In this document: piece by piece, positions 45,877-53,834 of the stretch | Position numbering within the stretch: the first letter of the stretch is position 1 | Layout: every line of letters starts with the position of its first letter | NCBI GenBank assembly: GCA_039045975.1 | Contig: JBCCJA010000004.1 | Span: 57,501 to 121,500, forward strand | Source of the DNA: JBCCJA01 sp039045975 | GTDB taxonomy: Bacteria > Planctomycetota > Planctomycetia > Planctomycetales > Planctomycetaceae | Reading direction: 5' to 3' | Length of the DNA: 64,000 nucleotides | The notes under the pieces: model-generated | Told to the model about the DNA's origin: nothing | The model's input: only the letters and a program-made list of their open reading frames with translations | Databases searched by the model: none | Translations under genes and position numbers: made by a program

Positions 45877-47016
45877 TCAGAATTCGCCGAGGACAAAACC
45901 GTCATCGCGGGCGAACAACTGCTCCAAAATCGAATTCCGCTGGGCGTCGAGCGGCGGGACGTCTCGAGAGCCGTTGTCGCTGTCATCGACATCGATATTT
46001 TCACTCAGAAAGCGGACCGATCCGTCCGCCAGGACGATCTGAGCGCCGCCCGTATGCGTACTGCCCAGGCAGGAGCGATTGTCATCCTCTGAGCCGACGA
46101 TCACGCTATTAGGAGAAAACCGGCCGACGACGTGGGCCGTTGTCATTGAGTTGTTGTGGTGCGTCATTTGCGAAATATAAAGTAAGCCCGTGCGGGCCTG
46201 CTGATTATCCGGGATCACCCGGCCGTATGCTTTCTCGCCGAGCAGAATCGTGTTGCTCGTGCCGTCGGTGATGTCGCCGATATCGCGACAGATCATGATA
46301 CCGAAGACGCCGTCGTTTTCGTCGAGGGGACAGCCGGTCACGCCCGTCGGAAACGCCGTGCTCGGCCGCTCCGACTTTACGTACCAGTCGGAACTGTGGG
46401 CCGCGCAGTAGGACGTCACCGGAAGCGGCAGAAGGTTCGCGTTCCCGCCGACCGTGTTGTTCGTGTCCCGGACGAAGTTTCCGTTGTTGTTCGCGCGGTT
46501 CGGCGCCCACCGCTCGTGCAAGACCGGGGCGGGGTCGGACGGGCACGAGAAAACTTCGAGCGGGGTCTGGAACGCGTCCAACACCTGCTGGTCGAAAATC
46601 CCGAGTGCCGGATTGGCACGTTGCGTCGCGTCTTGGGCCGGGAGCCGTGCGACGCCGATCGTGTCATACACCGCGTCCTCTTCCAAAAACGGAAGAATCA
46701 TCGCCGACCAGGTCCAAGAACTGCGGAATTCTTCCTGTCCGCTCAGCGTGCAGATCTCGTCGATCTTGTCGACGTTGGCGCCGCCCTGTTGGACCTGCGG
46801 CGTGACCCCCGCCGGGAAGCGGCTGTAGACGTCGTGGTAATTATGTAACGCCAGGCCGAGCTGCTTCAGATTATTTTTGCACGCCGTCCGGCGGGCCGCC
46901 TCGCGGGCCTGTTGGACGGCCGGTAATAAGAGCGCGACGATGATCGCGATGATCGCGATGACGACTAAGAGTTCGATCAGCGTGAAGCCGCAACGGCGGT
47001 CGGTTCGAGTCTTCAT
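45877..47016 (-). CDS. DUF1559 protein with type IV pilin-like N-terminus
   Basis: 379 residues. The N-terminal prepilin-type motif is GFTLIELLVVIAIIAIIVAL with a helical continuation (LLPAVQQAREAARR). The body contains the planctomycete DUF1559 pattern (KNNLKQLGLALHNYHDVYSRFP; SWTWSAMILPFLEE; DITDGTSNTILLGEKAYG) and the C-terminal HTGGAQIVLADGSVRFLSE, the H-X9-DG motif. This gene family is strongly amplified in planctomycetes; function unproven, probably pseudopilin-like surface or secretion components. 41 nt after the FecR gene. Confidence 0.93.
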   Translation of the reverse strand: MKTRTDRRCGFTLIELLVVIAIIAIIVALLLPAVQQAREAARRTACKNNLKQLGLALHNYHDVYSRFPAGVTPQVQQGGANVDKIDEICTLSGQEEFRSSWTWSAMILPFLEEDAVYDTIGVARLPAQDATQRANPALGIFDQQVLDAFQTPLEVFSCPSDPAPVLHERWAPNRANNNGNFVRDTNNTVGGNANLLPLPVTSYCAAHSSDWYVKSERPSTAFPTGVTGCPLDENDGVFGIMICRDIGDITDGTSNTILLGEKAYGRVIPDNQQARTGLLYISQMTHHNNSMTTAHVVGRFSPNSVIVGSEDDNRSCLGSTHTGGAQIVLADGSVRFLSENIDVDDSDNGSRDVPPLDAQRNSILEQLFARDDGFVLGEF

Positions 47017-47057
47017 TTCCTTTGTCTCCGGAATCGGGCTGAGAAAGAAATAGAAAG

Positions 47058-48401
47058 TTAAGACCCATCGATGACGAGCACGCGGAATTGATCGAGGACG
47101 CGGAGCACCTCGGCGTCGAGATCGAACGTGACCGACCGGTGGTCCGCGGTGACCGCGACAGTGTCGGTCTCCGATTCGAGGCCGCGGTGCGGGACGGGGT
47201 CGAAGGTCGCCGCGGGGAGGCCGAAGTCGTCGTCGGTCGCGGCGAGCGCGTCGGCCGAAGTGAGTACCGCCGCCACCGCCCCACCGAACGTCACCGCCCC
47301 GCGGCCGACGTGCGAAAGCTGCAGCCCGTCGCCGACGTCGAAGTGAAACAGGTAGCTGTCGATCCGTGTGCCGGCCGGCAGCGTCACCGGGCCGTCGGGC
47401 GACGGGACGGTTAAAGCCTCCGCGAGCTCGACGCCGCGGCGTTCCGGGATCACGAACACGCGACCGGCGGTCGGGGCCATGCCGGTTCGTAAGTCGGTCA
47501 CGCGGTCGGGTTCGGCGAGCGGCACGGCACCGTCGGCGTAGCGGAGTACGCCGCCGCGGGCCCGGCTGACGCCGGTGTACCTGGCGAGCAGGTCTTCCAA
47601 GCCGCCGACGAAGCCGTCTGCGGTCACCGAGACGTGGTCGAAACGGCCCCGCTGATCGGCGAGCAGTTCGACGATCTTGACCGTCCGCCCCGACTCGTCC
47701 TTGAGCCTCGCCTCGACGCGGCCCGACCGGACATCGACCCGCGTACCGACCGTGTAGTTCTTGTGAACGACGAATTCGGTGCCGAGGTCGACCACGTCGG
47801 CGTCTTCGGTCCGGACCATGAAGCCGCGTCCGTCCGGCCCGACCGTGCCGGCGACCAGCCCCGACGACAGCCACACGCGATCGGGGCCGTCGACCCGCAT
47901 CTGCGCCGGGCCGACGAGGTCGAGCCGGACGTCGCGACCGAGGTCGAGCGAGACGAAGCCGCTCTCGACCGCGAAGCCGGCGCCCACGCCGAATGCGTCC
48001 CCGCCCGCGGCCGGTTCGGAGGCCCAGACCGTCCCGTCGGCGACGACCGCGACCTTCCCGACCGGCGGCGACATGGCGACGCCGCCGAAACGCAGCGCGA
48101 CGCCGACCGAGCAGACGACCGCGAGGACCGCCGCCGCCACGGCTCCCGATACCCACCGCGAACTCGCCCGCCGCGAGGCCGCTTGGCCCCGGCTGCCGAG
48201 CGTCGCGATGACTTCGTTCTCCTCGACTTCGGGGGCGAGCGAGGCGAGCTGGTCGTTGTATTCCACGTACAGCTGACGCAGCGCGACGTCGCGGTCGAGC
48301 AGGCGGTTCAGTCGGGCCATCCGCTCCGGGTCGATCGTGCCCCGCCGGAGGTCTTCGGTCAGCTCGAGTACTTCTCGGTCGACCGTCCGGGGATCGCTCA
48401 T
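47058..48401 (-). CDS. FecR-domain anti-sigma-like membrane protein
   Basis: 447 residues. A cytoplasmic N-terminal part resembles anti-sigma/DUF-type zinc-less domains (RRGTIDPERMARLNRLLDRD). One membrane helix (~83-105) follows, then a FecR-like beta domain (VWLSSGLVAGTVGPDGRGFMVRTEDADVVDLGTEFVV), and a C-terminal lectin-like region (DSYLFHFDVGD...). ATG overlaps the sigma-factor stop by 4 nt. It probably restrains the ECF sigma factor until a periplasmic or surface signal arrives. Confidence 0.85.
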   Translation of the reverse strand: MSDPRTVDREVLELTEDLRRGTIDPERMARLNRLLDRDVALRQLYVEYNDQLASLAPEVEENEVIATLGSRGQAASRRASSRWVSGAVAAAVLAVVCSVGVALRFGGVAMSPPVGKVAVVADGTVWASEPAAGGDAFGVGAGFAVESGFVSLDLGRDVRLDLVGPAQMRVDGPDRVWLSSGLVAGTVGPDGRGFMVRTEDADVVDLGTEFVVHKNYTVGTRVDVRSGRVEARLKDESGRTVKIVELLADQRGRFDHVSVTADGFVGGLEDLLARYTGVSRARGGVLRYADGAVPLAEPDRVTDLRTGMAPTAGRVFVIPERRGVELAEALTVPSPDGPVTLPAGTRIDSYLFHFDVGDGLQLSHVGRGAVTFGGAVAAVLTSADALAATDDDFGLPAATFDPVPHRGLESETDTVAVTADHRSVTFDLDAEVLRVLDQFRVLVIDGS

Positions 48402-48943
48402 CGCCGGCCCTCCGCGCGGCCCAGACCGCGATTGACGCAGTCGAACAGCCGACCGCGGAGACGCTTCAGCCGCGTGTAGAGGCTCGCCAGCGGTCGGCGC
48501 GACTCCTTGGCGATCTCGACGACCGATTCCTCCCCGCCGTAAGAGCGTCTGATTAAGTCCCGATCGCCCTGCGGCAGCTTCGCGACGCAGTCCTGGAGCA
48601 GTTCCTGCCGCAGTTCGAGCAGTTCGCCGACGCCCTGATGGACCGCCGCGAGCTTCGCGAGGACCCGGTCGTCTAGGCCTATCCCGCGATGACGCCGGGT
48701 CCGGCGGGCGTGCTCCCGGGCGACGCGGAAGGCGATCGCGCGGCCCCAGGCGACGAAATTCGTCCCGGGCTCGTACTCGTCGAATTTTCGCCAGAGGACG
48801 AGGCAGACCTCCTGCATGACGTCATCGGCTTCTTGATGGGTCGCGACACAGAGGGTCACGGCCGAGTAGATCCGGCGCGAAGCGGCGGCATACTCGGACG
48901 TAAAGCGCGACTGACGATCATCTTGGGATGATCGGTCGGTCAC
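48398..48943 (-). CDS. ECF sigma factor, Rhodopirellula/Verrucomicrobium type
   Basis: 181 residues. Region 2 is at ~20-90 (AVTLCVATHQEADDVMQEVCLVLW, VAWGRAIAFRVAREHARR) and region 4 at ~110-175 (CVAKLPQGDRDLIRRSYGGEESVVEIAKESRRPLASLYTRLKRLR), lacking the usual long linker. GTG start; no clear ribosome site. First gene of sigma-FecR-DUF1559-lipoprotein, likely the operon's own regulator. Confidence 0.92.
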   Translation of the reverse strand: MTDRSSQDDRQSRFTSEYAAASRRIYSAVTLCVATHQEADDVMQEVCLVLWRKFDEYEPGTNFVAWGRAIAFRVAREHARRTRRHRGIGLDDRVLAKLAAVHQGVGELLELRQELLQDCVAKLPQGDRDLIRRSYGGEESVVEIAKESRRPLASLYTRLKRLRGRLFDCVNRGLGRAEGRR

Positions 48944-49140
48944 GGACGGGTCGGCGGTGTCGGTCCCGAGAGCGATCGGTCGCTCCGAACGGATGCGTCG
49001 TCAGCAATATGTAAATGACCGACCGACGACGGTCTGGGACAGCGTTTTGTTTCATCGTCCGAAAAACTGGGAAATGCCCACCGGCGACGACGCGTGATCG
49101 CCTGTGGCCCAAGACCGTCGGCCGCGGCGGTAAGCCGGCG

Positions 49141-49165
49141 GGTGGCGCTGGCCTTCAGCCAGTGC
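49141..49165 (+). repeat. GGCACTGGC-type hairpin, copy 1
   Basis: GCGCTGGC-CTTCA-GCCAGTGC stem with one G.T pair; related to 60916-60943. Confidence 0.5.
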
Positions 49166-49175
49166 AAGCGGCACG

Positions 49176-49305
49176 GGCGGCCCAGCAATCCATAGCCGGG
49201 TCGCGGAGCGACAAGATGATCTCGGTCCCGATCGCGATCTCGTAGTGAGCACGCCTTATCGTTCGGACGCCGCCGCACGTTCATCTTGTGTCGGCGGCAT
49301 CCGAC
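49176..49305 (+). repeat. long structured element, copy B (two-hairpin copy 9 plus 3' module)
   Basis: First stem imperfect (CCCAGC/GCCGGG), mini-hairpin GTCGC-GGA-GCGAC, AAGATGA at 49213-49219. 3' stem GCCGCCG (49269-49275) with CGGCGGC (49292-49298) closes the same 15-nt loop CACGTTCATCTTGTG as copy A, although the stem sequence differs. Lies upstream of the sigma-factor gene. Confidence 0.75.
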
Positions 49306-49325
49306 TTATGACCGGTCAAATAAAA

Positions 49326-49351
49326 AACGTGCCGACGTCCGCTGGCACGTT
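49326..49351 (-). terminator. terminator of the second PEP-CTERM gene
   Basis: AACGTGCC/GGCACGTT 8-bp stem with 10-nt loop; read on the minus strand it is followed by TTTTTA. 21 nt past the stop. Confidence 0.7.
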
Positions 49352-49372
49352 ATTTAGCGAGTCGCGTACCAG

Positions 49373-49933
49373 TTAAGCCGACCGGCGTCGCAGGCGGGTC
49401 ACGCCGACGGCGGCGAGTCCGAGCCCGGCGAGTGCGAGTGAAGTCGGCTCCGGCCCCGGTGCCGAAGCCGTGTTGAGTGTCTCGGGAAACACGCCACGCG
49501 TGCCGAGGTCGTTGATCGTCGCGCTGCCCTCGAAGACCACGTTCCCACTGTCGAAGAGGACGAAGACTCCGCCGAAGACCCGGCCGTCACCGACGCGATC
49601 GATCGTGGTGACAGTGAAGCCGTCGAACTCTTCCAGGCCGTCGGCCGGGTTGCCGTTGTCGGAGTCGTAATCCAGCGAGCCGGAAATCCCGTTGAACAGG
49701 CCCACGATCGTCCCGCTCGTGATCGAATCGAGGATCAACTGGGAGGAGACCTCGTCGCCGATCGAAAGACCTAGAAAACCGATCTCGCCGACCCGTTGAG
49801 AGCCGAGTGCAAAGCTCGATGTCGGACCGCCGCCCTCGACGACGATGTCGATCGTGCTGACCGGTGCGGCGGACGCGAGGGAACCGAGAGTGAGAAACGA
49901 CGCGAGGGACAAAAGGCGGGTGGCTGTTGTCAC
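49373..49933 (-). CDS. PEP-CTERM sorting-domain protein
   Basis: 186 residues. Signal peptide (MTTATRLLSLASFLTLGSL, cleavage after ASA), a beta-rich body with a DYDSDNGNPADG acidic loop that could bind calcium, and the C-terminal sequence GPEPTSLALAGLGLAAVG followed by RLRRRSA: the PEP motif, membrane segment and basic end. GTG start at 49933. Unlike the first PEP-CTERM gene, its base composition matches the chromosome. Confidence 0.88.
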   Translation of the reverse strand: MTTATRLLSLASFLTLGSLASAAPVSTIDIVVEGGGPTSSFALGSQRVGEIGFLGLSIGDEVSSQLILDSITSGTIVGLFNGISGSLDYDSDNGNPADGLEEFDGFTVTTIDRVGDGRVFGGVFVLFDSGNVVFEGSATINDLGTRGVFPETLNTASAPGPEPTSLALAGLGLAAVGVTRLRRRSA

Positions 49934-50138
49934 GGAAATCTCTGCTCAGGAGGGAGGATTGGGGGGAGTAGCGAGGCAACGGCACGATACAGACGGACGG
50001 TGCCGATTCCAGAACAACCGGATCGCCCGGACGAAAATTCGGGCAAGTTCTCGGACGTGCCGCCCGGGCCCCGAGTTGGTGTAATCGAGGCTGCCGAAAA
50101 GACGACCCACATCCGCCTCGAACCGCATCTGACTCCGC

Positions 50139-51077
50139 ATGGGCCTGTTCGACCGCCTCAAATCGGGGCTGCAGAAGACCGCCAAGGTGCTGCAGACCGA
50201 CGTCCGCGACCTCTTCAAAGAGGGCACGATCGTCGACGACGACCTGCTGGAGGACTTCGAGGCCCGGCTGATCCGCACCGACATGGGCGTCGAGGCGGCC
50301 GACGCGATCGTCTCTGAACTTCGCTCGAAATACCTCGGCCGCACGGTCGACCCGGACGACGTCGCGACGACGGTCCGCGAGCAGTTACACGGGTTGCTCG
50401 TCGGCGGGGCCGAGGTGACCTACGACGCCGACCGGCCGCTGTCGCCGCTGAACCTGCCGGAGTCGAAGCCGGCGGTGGTGCTCGTTTCCGGGGTCAACGG
50501 CGTCGGCAAGACGACGTCGATCGCGAAGCTGGCGAAGTTCACGCTCGGCCAGGGCAAGTCGGTGCTGCTCGCGGCCGGCGATACGTTCCGGGCCGCGGCG
50601 GTCGAACAGCTGACGATGTGGGCCGGCCGGCTCGGCTGCGGCATCGTCAAAGGCGAGCACGGGGCCGACCCGGCGTCGGTCGCTCACCGTGCGTGCGTCG
50701 AGGCGAAGGAGACCGGCGTCGACGTCGTCATCGTCGACACGGCCGGTCGACTGCAGACGCAGAAGAATCTGATGGACGAACTGGGGAAGATCGCCCGCGT
50801 GATCGGCAAACAGATCGAAGGGGCACCGCACGAATCGCTACTCGTGATCGACGCGACGACGGGGCAGAACGGGCTCAGCCAGGCGAAGAACTTCGGCGAG
50901 GCGGTCGGCTGCACGGGGATCGTGCTCTCGAAGCTCGACGGCTCGGCCCGCGGCGGGGTGGTGCTGCCGATCCGGCGTCAGATGGCGATCCCGGTCAAAT
51001 ACGTCGGCACGGGGGAGGGCGTCGACGACTTCGCGATGTTCGACCCGTCGACGTTCGTCGAAGCCCTGGGGATTTGA
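50139..51077 (+). CDS. ftsY: signal recognition particle receptor FtsY
   Basis: 312 residues; GTPase receptor that docks SRP-ribosome complexes at the membrane. It is nearly a bare NG domain, without the long acidic A domain of E. coli. N-domain helices to ~105; GTPase motifs GVNGVGKTTSIAKLA (G1), DTFRAAAVEQL, DTAGRLQTQ (G3), SKLDGSARGG (G4-like) and GTGEGVDDFAMFD at the end. Membrane contact probably uses the amphipathic start (MGLFDRLKSGLQKTAK). Confidence 0.96.
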   Translation: MGLFDRLKSGLQKTAKVLQTDVRDLFKEGTIVDDDLLEDFEARLIRTDMGVEAADAIVSELRSKYLGRTVDPDDVATTVREQLHGLLVGGAEVTYDADRPLSPLNLPESKPAVVLVSGVNGVGKTTSIAKLAKFTLGQGKSVLLAAGDTFRAAAVEQLTMWAGRLGCGIVKGEHGADPASVAHRACVEAKETGVDVVIVDTAGRLQTQKNLMDELGKIARVIGKQIEGAPHESLLVIDATTGQNGLSQAKNFGEAVGCTGIVLSKLDGSARGGVVLPIRRQMAIPVKYVGTGEGVDDFAMFDPSTFVEALGI

Positions 51078-51216
51078 GGTCGGCCGGAGCCGGAGGGTTC
51101 CCCCAGGCCGCCCAATTTGCGTGACTTTCGTCCGCCTTCGGTTACAACCGGCGTAGGCCGCACGTGTTTCGTACGGCCGATTTGCCGTCTCCACGTATGT
51201 CTGTCGAGGTCGCCCG

Positions 51217-52155
51217 ATGGGTCGGAAGCTTCTTGTCGCGTTGGCGTTGCTGGCCGTCGGCCGGACCGCGTCGGCCGGGTTCTTGTTCTACGACCCCTGC
51301 CCTCCGGTCTACGTCGCGCCGGTCTGCGTGCCGTTCGATCCGTGCTTCCCGATCGACCCCTGCTGCCCGGTGTACCCGGTCGCCCCGTGCGGCCCGGTGG
51401 TCTCCTGCGGGCCGGTCGACCCCTGCTGCCCGACGACGTCTTGCGGCCTGCCGATGGCGTGTTGCCAGCCGGTCGCGACGTGCGTGTCGGCCGTGACGAT
51501 GACACACGCCGCACCCGCGGCGACCCCGGTCGTGACGCCCGCCGTCACCCCGGCGCCGCCCGAAACGGTCGAGGCCGCGCCCGCGGCGGAAGCCGTCGTG
51601 CCGGAACCGGTCGAAGAGACGCCGATCGCCGCGGCCGAGACGCAAAAGCCCGACCCGGAACCGACACCGCAGTCGGTCGCCCCCGCGGTCGAAGCCCCCG
51701 AAATCGCAGCGGTCCCGGCCACGACCGCCGCCTACGGCGCGGGCGGCGACATCGTCGACACGGCCGTCGCGGCGGGCGGCTTCACGACACTCGTCGCGGC
51801 CGTCAAAGCGGCGGATCTCGTCGAGACACTTAAAGGCGACGGGCCCTACACCGTGTTCGCCCCGACCGACGAAGCGTTCGCGGCGTTGCCCGAGGGGACG
51901 CTCGACGACCTGCTGCTGCCTGAGAACAAAGAGAAGCTCACACAGATTTTGCTGTACCACGTCGTGCCGGGCCGCGTCCCGGCCTCGGACGTCGTCAATC
52001 TGGTCGGTGCCGACACCGCGGCTGGACAGAAGGTTTCGATCGCGGTCGAAGGCGACGCCGTGAAGGTAGACGGTGCGACCGTCGTCTCGACCGACGTCGA
52101 GGCGACCAACGGGCTGATCCACGTCATCGACGCGGTGCTGCTGCCGGGCGAGTGA
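51217..52155 (+). CDS. secreted Cys/Pro-rich protein with fasciclin domain
   Basis: 312 residues. Signal peptide (to ~20), then residues 28-90 with 13 cysteines, mostly in PC and CC pairs with Pro, Val and Gly between, then a Pro/Ala/Glu linker, and a single fasciclin (FAS1) domain from ~175 (VDTAVAAGGFTTLVAAVKAA; TVFAPTDEAFAALPEGTL; LLYHVVPGRV; NGLIHVIDAVLLP). FAS1 domains mediate adhesion. The Cys-rich stretch could form disulfide-linked wall material, as planctomycete cell walls are cysteine-rich; this role is inferred. Confidence 0.85.
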   Translation: MGRKLLVALALLAVGRTASAGFLFYDPCPPVYVAPVCVPFDPCFPIDPCCPVYPVAPCGPVVSCGPVDPCCPTTSCGLPMACCQPVATCVSAVTMTHAAPAATPVVTPAVTPAPPETVEAAPAAEAVVPEPVEETPIAAAETQKPDPEPTPQSVAPAVEAPEIAAVPATTAAYGAGGDIVDTAVAAGGFTTLVAAVKAADLVETLKGDGPYTVFAPTDEAFAALPEGTLDDLLLPENKEKLTQILLYHVVPGRVPASDVVNLVGADTAAGQKVSIAVEGDAVKVDGATVVSTDVEATNGLIHVIDAVLLPGE

Positions 52156-52183
52156 TCGCCGCCCGTCCGCCGCACGGACCGCA

Positions 52184-52210
52184 AGCCGCTCCCACCGGGG
52201 CGGCTTTTTT
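52184..52210 (+). terminator. terminator of the fasciclin gene
   Basis: AGCCG...CGGCT stem with inner CCC-ACC-GGG, one bulge, followed by six T (52205-52210). Confidence 0.8.
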
Positions 52211-52269
52211 CGTGGCCCGGTCGGGCGGTACCGTCCTCACGTCACGCGGAGCGTTCCGAGACCTCGCCG

Positions 52270-53493
52270 ATGGCCGCCACGTACGACTTCGCCGTCATCG
52301 GGGGCGGGATCGTCGGCCTGGCGACGGCCTACCGGCTGACGCGTCGCGTGCCCGACGCCCGTGTCGTCCTGCTCGAAAAAGAGGCCGGGCTGTCGCGGCA
52401 CCAGACGGGGCGGAACTCGGGCGTGATCCACTCCGGGATCTATTACCGCCCCGGCAGCCTCAAGGCCCGGACGTGCCGGGCCGGTAAGGCGGCGTTGGAG
52501 GCGTTCTGCGACGAACACGGCGTCGCGTTCGACCGCTGCGGCAAGGTCGTCGTCGCGACCGACGAGCAGGAATCGGACCGCCTCGACACGCTACTCGAAC
52601 GCGGCAGGGCGAACGGCGTCGACTGCGAGCCGATCGACGCGAAGCGGCTCCGAGAGATCGAACCCCACGCGGCCGGCCTGCGGGCCCTGCACGTCCGCGA
52701 AACGGGCATCGTCGATTACGCCGCCGTCTGCGGGCGACTGGCCGAGCTAATCCGGGCCGCGGGCGGCGACCTCGTGCTCGGGGCCCGCGTCGCGGCGATA
52801 TCGCGGGTCGCGGGAGGGGACGCAGTGACACTCGGAACGACGAACGGGACCTATCAGGCCGGACGCGTTGTAAGCTGCGGCGGGCTGCAGTCGGACCGGC
52901 TGGCGAGGCTCGACGGCGTCGGCGGCGGGGTGCGGATCGTGCCGTTCCGCGGCGAGTACTTCACGCTGAGGCCGGCGGCCCGTCGGCTCGTGAAGAATCT
53001 GATCTATCCGGTGCCCGACCCGGCGTTCCCGTTCCTCGGCGTGCACTTCACGCGGATGATCGCCGGCGGGGTCGAGTGCGGGCCGAACGCGGTCCCGGCG
53101 CTCTCCCGCGAGGGCTACGCGAAGTTCGCGTTCGATGCGCGGGAGGCGGCCGGGATGGTCGCCCACGGCGGACTGCTGCGGCTGGCGGGGCGGCATTGGC
53201 GGATGGGGCTCGGCGAGCTGTGGCGGTCGGCGAGCCGGGCGGCGTTCGTCCGGGCCCTGCGTCGACTCGTGCCCGAAGTCACAACAGACGACCTCGTACC
53301 GGCCCCGGCCGGACACCGGGCCCAGGCGATGAAGCCCGACGGAACCTTGATCGACGACTTCGTGATCGAGCACGCCGGCGCCGTCACGCACGTGCTCAAC
53401 GCGCCGTCGCCGGCGGCGACGGCGTCACTGGCGATCGCCGACGAGATCGTCGACGCCTGCTTGGGCTCACCGGCCGGGCACACGATGGCGTGA
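52270..53493 (+). CDS. lhgO: L-2-hydroxyglutarate oxidase/dehydrogenase
   Basis: 407-residue FAD flavoprotein of the DAO family. FAD loop FAVIGGGIVGLATAYRLT at residue 7, then LLEKEAGLSRHQTGRNSGVIHSG, the LhgO-type signature with HQTGRNS. Later VPFRGEYFTL and HFTRMIAGGVECGPNAV match. It oxidises L-2-hydroxyglutarate to 2-oxoglutarate, feeding electrons to quinone. Length matches the family. Monocistronic between terminators and repeats. Confidence 0.9.
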   Translation: MAATYDFAVIGGGIVGLATAYRLTRRVPDARVVLLEKEAGLSRHQTGRNSGVIHSGIYYRPGSLKARTCRAGKAALEAFCDEHGVAFDRCGKVVVATDEQESDRLDTLLERGRANGVDCEPIDAKRLREIEPHAAGLRALHVRETGIVDYAAVCGRLAELIRAAGGDLVLGARVAAISRVAGGDAVTLGTTNGTYQAGRVVSCGGLQSDRLARLDGVGGGVRIVPFRGEYFTLRPAARRLVKNLIYPVPDPAFPFLGVHFTRMIAGGVECGPNAVPALSREGYAKFAFDAREAAGMVAHGGLLRLAGRHWRMGLGELWRSASRAAFVRALRRLVPEVTTDDLVPAPAGHRAQAMKPDGTLIDDFVIEHAGAVTHVLNAPSPAATASLAIADEIVDACLGSPAGHTMA

Positions 53494-53531
53494 GAAGGAG
53501 TTCGCGTGAAGGTTCGCAACTCGCTTTCGTC

Positions 53532-53636
53532 ACCAGCCTTGCACCGTCAGGTGCGAGGGTTTGAGGACGGACTCACAGTGAGCCTGTTTGCTTTCTTAAA
53601 ACGAAATGCCCTCGGCCCTCACGGGCCAAGGCTGAT
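53532..53636. repeat. inverted pair of CCTTG-type hairpins (BIME-like)
   Basis: Plus-strand unit: ACCAG then CCTTGCACC-GTCA-GGTGCGAGG (53537-53558). Minus-strand unit: CAG then CCTTGGCCC-GTGA-GGGCCGAGG (53631-53610). A third unit is at 63541. All share the U.G pair in the outer stem, while the inner pairs differ but remain complementary. The rest of the 341-bp gap holds the palindrome at 53789. Confidence 0.75.
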
Positions 53637-53788
53637 GGGTTAAACGCAAGATCCCCGTGACGCCCGAGGCCGCACGCTCGGACCGTCACGACCGTCACAA
53701 ACGGCCCGGCGGCGGCCGCGTCTGACGGCGGAAGCGGCCGACGACGGACGGCGGCCCCGCGTCCCGAACGGTGACCTAGGCTTGTCAG

Positions 53789-53808
53789 CCGTATCGCGCC
53801 CGATACGG
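53789..53808. promoter_or_regulatory. palindrome before the HD/GGDEF gene
   Basis: CCGTATCG-CGCC-CGATACGG, perfect 8-bp arms, 26 nt before the ATG. Candidate operator or 5' UTR hairpin. Confidence 0.4.
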
Positions 53809-53834
53809 GTCCGCCCCGAACTCCGGCCCCGCCC

